A stretch of 64,000 nucleotides of DNA from JAHDHW01 sp965277415 (GTDB lineage Bacteria; Bacteroidota; Bacteroidia; Chitinophagales; Saprospiraceae), in NCBI GenBank assembly GCA_965277415.1, contig CBDICS010000065.1, forward strand, positions 1-64,000, given 5' to 3'. Of this stretch, positions 56,419 through 64,000 are shown in pieces. The position numbers and the translations under genes are program-made. The notes under the pieces were generated by a model. That model was not told the DNA's origin. It saw only the letters and a list, made by a program, of their open reading frames with translations, and searched no databases. Each line of letters opens with the position of its first letter. Position 1 is the first letter of the stretch.

Positions 56419-57513
56419 ATGACTAAAAAGAAGAGTTTATTTGAAGAATTTTCTCCAGCTACTAAAACCCAATGGCTCGATAAGGCCTTAACAGATCTCA
56501 AAGGGAAACCTTTAGAGGATCTAAAATGGCAATTAGCGGAAGACATCTCTATTGATCCTTTTTATCATGCAGACGATCAAATTGGAGGTACGAATATATT
56601 TCGAGGAGATGCCTCTAATAATAATTGGGCAATTGGTGAATCATTTCTTGTAAATGAACCAATTGCAACTAATAAAACCTTACTTGATGCTCTAAAAAAT
56701 GGCCTTGATGCACCTTGCTTTACTTTTCCTGTATTACCGTCTCCGCAAACCTTCAAAGCATTATTCTTAAATGTCATCCCTACCTATATTCAGATTCATT
56801 TCAAGATGATAGGAAACGTTCAAGACTATACTTCATTGATAGAAAACTATTATCGTTTTTTAAGTACACAAGGTATTAGTAGCGAACAATTGCAAGGAAG
56901 TTTTCAATTTGTTCCAGACAATAGTGAAGAGGTTATACCAATAATAAAAACGACAAAGCGCCTTTTCCCTGCATATAAATGTATTTGTCTTGACTATAGT
57001 AATCAAGAGTGCAATCCAAATCATATAACAGATTATCTCAAATCTTTTTTGATAGATGCAGACTTATTATTTCAGCGTATAGACGCTGATCAAGTGCCCT
57101 TTATCCAAATATCGATTTCAATTGGCTCAAGTTATTTTGTAGAAATTGCTAAAATCCGCGCGATCCGAATATTATGGTCTAATCTGCTTAGTGCATATGG
57201 CCTTCAAAAAACTCATTTAATCATAGATGCTCATATTGATTCTAAAGCTTATGATGAAAATGAAAATACCAATATGATTCGGTCCATGACGATAGCTATG
57301 TCTGGAGTGATTGGTGGTATAGATAGGCTAACGATTCGACCTGCCAGTTCAGATGATTCTCCTTTTTCAAATAGAATTGCTAGAAATGTCCAACATCTCC
57401 TCAAAATGGAGAGCTATATGGATCGGGTCATTGATCCAGCTGCTGGAAGTTTTTATATCGAAAAACTTTCAAAAACATTTGCTGAAAAGGCTTGGGAAAA
57501 ATTTAGAGCATAG
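56419..57513 (+). CDS. mutA: Methylmalonyl-CoA mutase small (beta) subunit, short form
   Basis: 364 residues from ATG 56419 (a GTG precedes it directly). The family start KTQWLDKALTDLKGKPLEDLKWQLAEDI and the TIM-barrel end DPAAGSFYIEKLSKTFAEKAWEKF are clear. Usual small subunits continue with an inactive cobalamin-type domain (450-620+ residues overall). This frame stops just after the barrel, at FRA, where intergenic repeats begin. The large subunit gene (mutB) does not follow, but meaB does after 886 bp. It could be functional as a barrel-only subunit or be truncated. Confidence 0.82.
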   Translation: MTKKKSLFEEFSPATKTQWLDKALTDLKGKPLEDLKWQLAEDISIDPFYHADDQIGGTNIFRGDASNNNWAIGESFLVNEPIATNKTLLDALKNGLDAPCFTFPVLPSPQTFKALFLNVIPTYIQIHFKMIGNVQDYTSLIENYYRFLSTQGISSEQLQGSFQFVPDNSEEVIPIIKTTKRLFPAYKCICLDYSNQECNPNHITDYLKSFLIDADLLFQRIDADQVPFIQISISIGSSYFVEIAKIRAIRILWSNLLSAYGLQKTHLIIDAHIDSKAYDENENTNMIRSMTIAMSGVIGGIDRLTIRPASSDDSPFSNRIARNVQHLLKMESYMDRVIDPAAGSFYIEKLSKTFAEKAWEKFRA

Positions 57514-57624
57514 AAAAGCTGTTCAAAAATAAAAAAGATCCCGGCCGGAATGGGACTGAAATTATTGTTCAGGTGTCCCCACATATATCCCTGCCGGAAT
57601 CTTCGATCTCAAAACCATGAAGAA

Positions 57625-57720
57625 ATTATGCCTTAGTGGTCAGCAGTGTAAGAGAGTCTAATAACTACCCGGTTGAACAAATAATATATTAGAATTGACT
57701 ACTAACCACTTAAGCATAAT
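57625..57720. repeat. Inverted-repeat element, 96 bp
   Basis: ATTATGCCTTAGTGGTCAG at the left pairs with GACTACTAACCACTTAAGCATAAT at the right. It lies in the 886 bp gap after mutA. Directly before it (57513-57624) there is a paired CCGGCCGGAAT/CCCTGCCGGAAT motif. Confidence 0.68.
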
Positions 57721-57860
57721 ATCGAAGTCATACGATTAACTTCTAATATTTCCCTCTAGTTGGTTTACAGTAATAAGGGTTTAAAATAAATAATCTCATA
57801 CGCTACTTTTAGAGTAGAGATTTAATGGTGTTCGCATACGGTGTGCAACCGTGCGAGTTT

Positions 57861-58024
57861 AGAGCATATTGGGGATTTAGCATTCGGCTTACAAGCGCTA
57901 CTTTTTCGTTTATACTTCAGCTCAAAAATCCTCATTATGCTAAGGCATAATTCCGGTTTTTGAACTTTGTTTAAACAAAAAACTGTCAGCTTTCGGCTCG
58001 AAGCCCAATTCCCCAACATGCTCT
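57861..58024. repeat. Foldback element, 164 bp
   Basis: The ends AGAGCATATTGGGGA and TCCCCAACATGCTCT are inverted repeats with one mismatch. Inner arms (CAGCTCAAAAATCC and GGTTTTTGAACTT) pair around the centre ATTATGCTAAGGCATAAT. It lies between mutA and meaB. A 65-codon frame inside it is not a gene. The rest of the gap to 58399 is AT-rich, with no gene seen. Confidence 0.85.
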
Positions 58025-58399
58025 TACATCGACCACAGACAATTTTAATCTAAAAGAATAAAACCATCTTGTGATCGTATATATGTAATTTTTCCATAGC
58101 TTTAAAAAATATATTGTAGAGAGTGTTTTCATTATTTGCGTTTTTTTATAAAGCAAGTCAAAACGATTGTTATTCTAATTTTCAGCAAGGTATGTCAAAT
58201 AAACCTTGTAAAAAAGAGGTAAATTGCCCTATAAAAATGTTTAACCAAAAAGTGCAAGTGTTAAGGCCAAAAGTTAAGAGAATGCTTAACTAAACAACTA
58301 ATAATCAAATAAATATAATATTGTTAAATTTATAATATGAAAAGTGTTAAGAAAATTTAACAGCCACTATTTCTGACAAACCCATAGTAAAAGACCAAA

Positions 58400-59455
58400 A
58401 TGGCGAAAAAAGAAAATCGATCCATCAATCCAAGAGCTTTTGAAAGGTTTACTAATAAGAAAAAAGAACCATTCACGATAGATGTTCTTACCAAAGGCAT
58501 ACTTTCAGGTGATCGGATTCTCCTTAGTAAGGCCATCACCTATATTGAAAGTGAAAAGAAAGCACATCAAACAATTGCAAAAGAACTGATTGAGCATTGT
58601 CTACCTCATGCTAATCAAGCACTTAGGATTGGCGTCACAGGTAGCCCAGGGGTTGGCAAAAGTACTTTCATTGAATCAATGGGTAGCCACGTAATACAAA
58701 AAGGTCATAAACTAGCGGTCTTGGCCGTAGATCCTTCTAGTCAATTGAGCAAAGGAAGTATCCTTGGAGATAAAACAAGAATGCAAACACTTGCGGCGGA
58801 TGATCGTGCTTTTATCCGTCCTTCTCCGGCAGGATCTGCACTAGGTGGTGTCGCTCAAAAAACGAGAGAAACTATTATTCTTTGCGAAGCAGCAGGCTAT
58901 GATACTATTTTTGTTGAAACAGTAGGTGTCGGGCAGTCCGAAATCGCCGTTCATTCTATGGTGGATTGTTTCTTATTATTACTTTTGCCCGGTGCCGGAG
59001 ATGATTTGCAAGGGATCAAACGAGGTATTGTCGAAATGGCAGATATTGTAGTTGTCAATAAAGCTGATGAAGATCGTATTCAGCTAGCGAAAGCATCTCA
59101 AGCTGCCTATAAAAACGCATTGCACCTTTTCCCGCCTAAAGAAAGTAATTGGATTATACCTGTAATGACTTGTTCCGCTTTACAAAATAATGGGATCAAT
59201 AAAATATGGGATATGATAGAACAGTATAAAACCCAAACAAAAGAAAGTGGATACTTTGAACATCACAGGATCAAACAATCAAAATTCTGGCTTTCCGAGA
59301 GTATTAATAATCAATTAAACGAGCTCTTCTATAATAATGACAAAATAAAAACTCGCTTAAATCAAATTAAATCTGATGTCGCTAAGGGTAAAACTTCTCC
59401 TTTTAGGGCAGCAGCAGATTTAATTAATTATTTTAGAAATCTATCAAATTATTAA
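58400..59455 (+). CDS. meaB: Methylmalonyl-CoA mutase-associated GTPase MeaB
   Basis: 351 residues. G1/Walker A GSPGVGKST (81-89), later VVVNKADED as the NKxD guanine motif, and ETVGVGQSE as the switch region. MeaB protects and reloads B12 in methylmalonyl-CoA mutase. Its place 0.9 kb after mutA fits a role with that enzyme. It ends 4 bp inside the convergent phosphatase gene. Confidence 0.95.
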   Translation: MAKKENRSINPRAFERFTNKKKEPFTIDVLTKGILSGDRILLSKAITYIESEKKAHQTIAKELIEHCLPHANQALRIGVTGSPGVGKSTFIESMGSHVIQKGHKLAVLAVDPSSQLSKGSILGDKTRMQTLAADDRAFIRPSPAGSALGGVAQKTRETIILCEAAGYDTIFVETVGVGQSEIAVHSMVDCFLLLLLPGAGDDLQGIKRGIVEMADIVVVNKADEDRIQLAKASQAAYKNALHLFPPKESNWIIPVMTCSALQNNGINKIWDMIEQYKTQTKESGYFEHHRIKQSKFWLSESINNQLNELFYNNDKIKTRLNQIKSDVAKGKTSPFRAAADLINYFRNLSNY

Positions 59456-59922
59456 CCATCTCCAACTAATTTTCCATACTTCTCAATAATCTTATCACAT
59501 GCTTTATCTAGCATCCCATAGACTTCTTCAAAACCATCACTATCATAATACGGATCCGGAACATTTTGATTATAACCAGGCTGAACCACATTCATGATCA
59601 ATTCTACTTTGTCCTTTTCCGACTCTGATTGAGCAAATGTTTTTGTATTCCTGTAATTTGAAGAATCCATAGTAAAAACAAGGTCAAACTCCTGGAGATC
59701 ATGTGGTCTTAATTGTCTTGCTCGCTGACCCGTAATATCTATATTGTATTTCTTGGCAACAGCCACAGAGCGTTCATCCGGTCTTTCACCTAAATGCCAG
59801 TAGCCAGTTCCAGCGGAATCTACTATCCAGTCTAAATTGTGTTCTAAAATTTTTTTCCTCATTATACCTTCTGCCAATGGGGAACGACAGATGTTACCTA
59901 AGCAAACCATTAGGATTTTCAT
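59452..59922 (-). CDS. Low-molecular-weight protein-tyrosine phosphatase
   Basis: 156 residues. P-loop CLGNICRS with C7 and R13, and the general-acid motif DPYYD with D123. It removes phosphate from tyrosine, in other bacteria often of capsule kinases; no such kinase is in this window. Its start is MKILMVCLGN at 59922. Confidence 0.95.
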   Translation of the reverse strand: MKILMVCLGNICRSPLAEGIMRKKILEHNLDWIVDSAGTGYWHLGERPDERSVAVAKKYNIDITGQRARQLRPHDLQEFDLVFTMDSSNYRNTKTFAQSESEKDKVELIMNVVQPGYNQNVPDPYYDSDGFEEVYGMLDKACDKIIEKYGKLVGDG

Positions 59923-60089
59923 ATTTGTGTTTTTAACTTTGGAGAATCAATAAACACTATAACAGTGTACGCTAATATAATGTTTAGTATTTTATTAATA
60001 ATATATTCTCCTACGATAAAAAACGCTTAAGGTTATATTTTAGCTACAATCTTTTTTTTAAAAGTGGTTCTTTGACACCAATCTATAGT

Positions 60090-61118
60090 TTATTGAATCA
60101 CCAGTCTTTCCATAGACCTTTGTCCATTGGCTTCCAAAGCAAGGAAATAAACGCCTTTTGGTAATGTGCTTATTTGAATATCAGATTGTAGATCTACTAT
60201 CTCTTGTGACTGAACCAAGGCTCCTATCGAATTAAAAATCAAGAGTTTGCCAAAATCAAAATTGGGGTCCGAAATAGATAGAGAAAAGCTTTCTCCTTTC
60301 ACAGGGTTTGGATAAACAGACCATTGAGAATCATACCTCAATACTTCTATAGCTTTAATATCCGAATACGTATATACACCATCAAGATCCAATTGTTTTA
60401 ATCGGTAGTAATTTAGTCCGATAGTCGATGATTCGTGAATAAATTGATAATCATTCAAACGATCTGAATTTACTTCACCATTGACAAATCCAATATTCCT
60501 CCAAATATTTCCATCCTCAGAATGCTCAACTTCAAAGCCTTTATTGTTTATTTCAGAAGCAGTTTGCCAACTGAGGTGAGCATTATCATCTTTTAACTCA
60601 ACGTCAAAAGCAAGCAGCTCTACTGGCATTAATACACCAATAGCGATATCGTCAATTCCAATGGTTTCAACACCTCCATCATCTCTTGATATGGTTATTA
60701 CGGTGACATCTGTCCAATTAAGAGTTACAACTTCTCCTGTTGCTTCAGGAATCCCTTCAGTGACCACAGAATTAGAGCCTCCCGTAGGTGTGAAAACCAT
60801 ATCGACATCTGGTCCTGATTCAGCATCCGAAAAAAAAGTAAAAACACTTAAAACATCGCGTGGAGATGAAAAAGTTATGGTCAAAGATGTACTCGCATCT
60901 TGGACATGAGTAAAGGTAATATTCCCAGAAGAGCCCTTAAATCCGCCTCCATCCACAAGGTTTGCATCATTGTTTGTAGTCGTTACTGTGGCTGTTACGC
61001 CACTAACTGTTTCCGTAACAGTAGCCCCATTATCAACACCTGTTTCCCAGGTATAATCTTGACTAAAAGCTGTTAAATATCCTAAAAGAAAAATTGAATA
61101 CATTAGTAACTTTGTCAT
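60090..61118 (-). CDS. T9SS-exported protein with C-terminal sorting domain
   Basis: 342 residues. Signal peptide 1-20 (LTAFSQ). Residues 20-160 form a beta-sandwich of a PEP-CTERM/lectin-like style with TTT and SGN strands (GIDDIAIGV at the end). A linker MPVELLAFDVELKDDNAHLSWQTASEINNKGFEVEHSEDG, very common in Bacteroidota secreted proteins, is followed by a type A sorting domain (WSVYPNPVKG...GVYFLAL...ERLVIQ). The ligand is unknown. The upstream side has a 560 bp gap with copy D of the dispersed repeat. Confidence 0.88.
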   Translation of the reverse strand: MTKLLMYSIFLLGYLTAFSQDYTWETGVDNGATVTETVSGVTATVTTTNNDANLVDGGGFKGSSGNITFTHVQDASTSLTITFSSPRDVLSVFTFFSDAESGPDVDMVFTPTGGSNSVVTEGIPEATGEVVTLNWTDVTVITISRDDGGVETIGIDDIAIGVLMPVELLAFDVELKDDNAHLSWQTASEINNKGFEVEHSEDGNIWRNIGFVNGEVNSDRLNDYQFIHESSTIGLNYYRLKQLDLDGVYTYSDIKAIEVLRYDSQWSVYPNPVKGESFSLSISDPNFDFGKLLIFNSIGALVQSQEIVDLQSDIQISTLPKGVYFLALEANGQRSMERLVIQ

Positions 61119-61194
61119 TATATTATATTATATTATTATAAATAACAAATGTACCTTTAATATGTTAAAAAATCAAATGCGCTTTCGAGAGGGA

Positions 61195-61367
61195 CATAGA
61201 AAACGCAAGGTTATCTATTAAATATGACTTGAGTAAAAATAAATAATCAAAATTTTGAAAGTCTGTCAAAAGTAGCCACTCACAAGCGAAGCGATCACCA
61301 AATCACACAGTTCATAGGACTGATCACCATAACACAAGTCCAAAATATCGTTCTTGCAATTGCCATG
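61195..61367 (-). repeat. Dispersed GATCAGTCC element, copy D (complete, 173 bp)
   Basis: Opposite orientation to copies A-C. The ends CATAGAAAACGCAAG and CTTGCAATTGCCATG are imperfect inverted repeats; inside are CAAGCGAAGCGATCACCA and GTTCATAGGACTGATCACC. Same length as copy B. No gene is seen in the rest of 61119-61681. Confidence 0.9.
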
Positions 61368-61681
61368 CTTCGGCGGATAAACACTTTTCTCAATTTCTAT
61401 TCTTAGGACTCTCCAGCCAATTGAATCTTTACTCAAGTGATTTTGAATTTTGATTCAATTTACAATCACCTAATTCGCAATTCTTTAAATATGTTAAATT
61501 TTACATATTTGATATATTTTTATTGAATATATTTGTCTAAGCCTTTTTAATATTATACATTTGACTTATATGAACAGCAAGGCATGAAGTTTAAATCTTT
61601 TAGAGCATATAAATAATTGAAGATTTATTCGGATTAGCCAGAAAGAGAACTTATTAATTAGCATTATTATCCCAGCCGGAC

Positions 61682-62101
61682 ATGAGACACTATCAAAACA
61701 CTGACAGATTATTCTGTGCAGAACAGAACCCTCTGATTGAACAAGTCTTTAGTATTTTGGATTCTAGAATCCAGTTTATTGACTTCCAGGTTCAACGTTA
61801 TTTCAAATCTTGTACCTCTAATATTTGCGATACCTCAAAAGACGAACTTACTTACTATGGTCCTTCTAGTTCCAATAGTCTTGTAACCAATCTAGATCAA
61901 TTGCTGACCTATACCAGTGAGCTTCAAAATGATCTCAAGCTTTTACAAACACTTAAAGCTTGGCTAAAAGAAGAGACTGTTCAAGAAATATTAGACTTAT
62001 TGACAAATAATAAATATTTAGGTTTTTCAGAAGAAAACCTAGAATACTTATTAAAACAAAAAGCGCTACTGTATTATTCAACGAATATGGAACGTGCTTA
62101 A
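61682..62101 (+). CDS. Hypothetical helical protein, 139 aa
   Basis: Not recognised. It is soluble and mostly helical, rich in Leu, Gln and Glu, with four cysteines (positions 12, 44, 49 and near SNICD). The start is good (CCGGACATGAGACAC with a weak purine-rich site). It stands alone between two repeat-containing gaps. Confidence 0.6.
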   Translation: MRHYQNTDRLFCAEQNPLIEQVFSILDSRIQFIDFQVQRYFKSCTSNICDTSKDELTYYGPSSSNSLVTNLDQLLTYTSELQNDLKLLQTLKAWLKEETVQEILDLLTNNKYLGFSEENLEYLLKQKALLYYSTNMERA

Positions 62102-62243
62102 AAGCTGACCGGCTGACCGTAAATTGTTTTTCGACAGGATTAACAGGATATACAGGATTTCCATGTATCGGCAGTCATCCTGCATAGCTATGGGAATGCA
62201 AAAAAAGTAAAATCAGATTCTTGTGTGATTTTGTAGCCCGATA

Positions 62244-62391
62244 AAACATGAGTCATCCCTTATCTTTATTTGACGCTGATTTATATAATTAATTATGAGG
62301 ATTAGTGCCTTTGACACTAATAAAATCAGTGTCTTTCAGCGTCAGAAATCACGTTTTATAGATTTTTAAAAATTCGGGATGATTCATGTTT
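62244..62391. repeat. Inverted-repeat element, 148 bp
   Basis: AAACATGAGTCATCCC and GGGATGATTCATGTTT are inverted ends with one mismatch. Nested inside are TGACGCTGATTT and AAATCAGTGTCTTTCAGCGTCA. Before it, at 62135-62165, is a short direct repeat (ACAGGAT, three times) of a kind common in Bacteroidota. No gene is seen in 62102-62513. Confidence 0.8.
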
Positions 62392-62513
62392 GGACAAGTT
62401 CTAAGTACATGTTTATCCCTCCCATCAATATTTCTCTTGGCTTGATTCTTGTCTTTTTGGAATAAACACCCCCCTCCACTATTACTATTTATTCCAAAAA
62501 ATTTAGTTCGTCT

Positions 62514-64000
62514 ATGAGAAATTCGCTACTTCTACTATTCTGCACAGCTGTATTCCTATTCCAATCTTGTCAAAATTATGAAGATTTTAGGGCTATAGAT
62601 TCCGTTGATCACAGTCCTGAATTCGCTGTTCCTTTGATTAATACTTCCTTATCAATAGATGACATATTGGATGAAGTAGAGGATATATCTTATTTGACAG
62701 TAGATCCTGATGGTTCAATGACGCTAAATTATTCAAATGACCAGATACAAAAGGGTGCTTCAGAACTTTCTCAGGAATTGGACGACTTTCCAATTGTCTT
62801 AGTTGATAGTACTATGAATATGCCAGCACAATTCTTTGATAATCTAGCAGTCAATAGTCTTTATTTAAAAAATGGAACAATAGACTTTGAGGTGCAATCA
62901 AGTCATACTGAGGATATTAATTTAAATATTATTTTCCCTGGATTGAAGAAAGATAATGAGCCCTTGGAGATAACAAGTACCATACAATATCAAGGTAATA
63001 GTCCTGTCATTGTTAATTTGACTTCTGTGTCTGTACAGGATTACATTTTATCGCTCCCAGAAGGCAATATTGAAATTCGCTACGAAGCTTATAATACTTC
63101 AGGCACTCGAGTCTTATTAGACCTAATAAGTGGGGAAGCCAAAGATTGGGAGTATAGCAGTATCCAGGGCGTTTGGGCAAATGAAACTTTTACAATTGAT
63201 AGTAACCGTGTCGACATCAATATATTCGAAAATGGACTCGGAGGAGATATTAGTCTTGATGATCCGAAATTAAAAATAGACCTGACCAATTCTATTGGCG
63301 TTCCAATGCAATTAAAAATAGAAAACCTGGTAGCACATACTGAAGATGGCAATACCATCGCTCTAACTTCTATTTATAATGATGGTTTTAATATAGAGTA
63401 TCCAACACTAAATGAAATAGGTCAATCAAAAACCGTTCAACTTCTTTTAGACAAAAACAATTCAAATATCGTTAGCATATTCAATGCTCGCCCAATATCT
63501 ATTTCTTATAAAATAGTGGCAGAAGTCAATCCAGAACTAACAACAGATGCAGGTTTCATTACCGAAGACAGCAAATTAGTGGTAGATTTTGGTTTTGAAG
63601 TACCTATTTATGGAACTGCTTCAGGTTTCACTATTGAAAGCAGCTCTGAATTCACTATGGATGAAATAGAAGAGATTTCTCATGCTTCATTTAAGCTCAT
63701 TACGAATAATGAAATCCCTTTGGATCTTGATTTACAATTGTACTTTACCGATGAAAATGAAAATATTATTGACTCTTTATTTGACCAAAAGCGAGCGATC
63801 CTAGCTTCGCCTATCATGGGAGCCAATAGCACTGTCATAAATCCTTCGGAGCAAATTAATCTTATAGATATATCAGCAGAGCGATTTGATAATATCCAAG
63901 CTGCTAAACAAGTTTTGACTTCAGCGACTCTTTCTACGACCAATGAGGGAACAGTCCCCGTAAGAATTATGTCAAATCAGAAAGTAGATGTAAGAATGGG
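62514..64000 (+). CDS. Hypothetical lipoprotein, 3' end outside the window
   Basis: An open frame from ATG 62514 to the window edge, 495 complete codons with no stop. Lipoprotein signal MRNSLLLLFCTAVFLFQSC with lipobox Cys19. The remainder is a repeated beta-rich, Asp/Asn/Ser-rich sequence with two related blocks: EFAVPLINTSLSIDDILDE near the start and FEVPIYGTASGFTIESSSEF about residue 360. This could be two similar domains. I do not recognise the family; it is of the large outer-membrane lipoprotein sort found in Bacteroidota. Confidence 0.72.
   Translation, partial: MRNSLLLLFCTAVFLFQSCQNYEDFRAIDSVDHSPEFAVPLINTSLSIDDILDEVEDISYLTVDPDGSMTLNYSNDQIQKGASELSQELDDFPIVLVDSTMNMPAQFFDNLAVNSLYLKNGTIDFEVQSSHTEDINLNIIFPGLKKDNEPLEITSTIQYQGNSPVIVNLTSVSVQDYILSLPEGNIEIRYEAYNTSGTRVLLDLISGEAKDWEYSSIQGVWANETFTIDSNRVDINIFENGLGGDISLDDPKLKIDLTNSIGVPMQLKIENLVAHTEDGNTIALTSIYNDGFNIEYPTLNEIGQSKTVQLLLDKNNSNIVSIFNARPISISYKIVAEVNPELTTDAGFITEDSKLVVDFGFEVPIYGTASGFTIESSSEFTMDEIEEISHASFKLITNNEIPLDLDLQLYFTDENENIIDSLFDQKRAILASPIMGANSTVINPSEQINLIDISAERFDNIQAAKQVLTSATLSTTNEGTVPVRIMSNQKVDVRM

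Noticed and set aside
57822..58019. Possible 65-residue gene on the minus strand
   Set aside because: It lies almost fully in the foldback element 57861-58024, whose palindromic sequence explains the open frame.

Overview
The window is 64 kb of AT-rich bacterial chromosome, almost certainly from a member of the Bacteroidota. The signs are two type IX secretion C-terminal sorting domains, GSCFA and head-GIN-domain proteins, a CotH/lamin-tail surface protein, GreA-like and TPR-LuxR proteins typical of the phylum, lipoboxes of Bacteroidota type, and promoters of the form TTTG-N19/20-TAnnTTTG. A Saprospirales- or Cytophagales-like organism is my best guess; the genus cannot be read from the sequence. 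No rRNA, tRNA, CRISPR array, phage or transposase gene was found.

Layout. 1-3.2 kb: two minus-strand genes, an unknown 445-residue protein and a trypsin-like protease with a zinc ribbon, separated by about 22 copies of a tetranucleotide. 3.2-13.4 kb: GSCFA protein, alpha/beta hydrolase, uvrA, cyanophycinase-like protein, VOC protein and a DUF3179 fusion. 13.4-14.5 kb: a repeat-rich island that runs into the 3' end of sucA (2-oxoglutarate dehydrogenase E1). 17.5-27.5 kb: rpsT, then phenylacetate catabolism in two blocks, paaE-tetR and paaA-B-C-D-G-H followed by a MoaD-like and a BNR-repeat gene. The two blocks carry matching palindromes (ACGAAC-N4-RTTCGT) in their promoter regions, so one TetR protein probably controls both. 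paaY lies 12 kb further on. 27.5-37.3 kb: a surface and envelope block on the minus strand (CotH/LTD T9SS protein, 2OG-Fe(II) oxygenase, TPR-LuxR regulator, TolC-like, HlyD-like and DUF4956 proteins). 37.8-46.1 kb: Bax-inhibitor-like protein, PaaY, PqqB-like lipoprotein, an ABC transporter-GntR operon with a visible operator, a head-GIN protein, a DoxX-like protein and a crotonase. 46.4-53.7 kb: two tandem paralogous PAS histidine kinases, a sulfatase and an SDR. 53.8-55.8 kb: iscS-iscU-iscA. 56.4-59.9 kb: a short methylmalonyl-CoA mutase small subunit, a repeat-filled gap where the large subunit might be expected, meaB, and a low-molecular-weight phosphatase. 60-64 kb: a T9SS cargo protein, an unknown gene and a lipoprotein running off the window.

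The most striking non-genic feature is the density of 80-175 bp inverted-repeat elements in intergenic space. Several fold along nearly their whole length and share a small central palindrome (ATAGC-CTTA-GCTAT or close variants) although their arms differ. A separate roughly 173 bp family with terminal inverted repeats is present in four copies. One repeat supplies the last codons of sucA, and others fill the gap between mutA and meaB. The functional clusters most worth a second look are the DUF4956/HlyD/TolC/CotH block, the tetranucleotide tract before the protease gene, and the two-site phenylacetate regulon.
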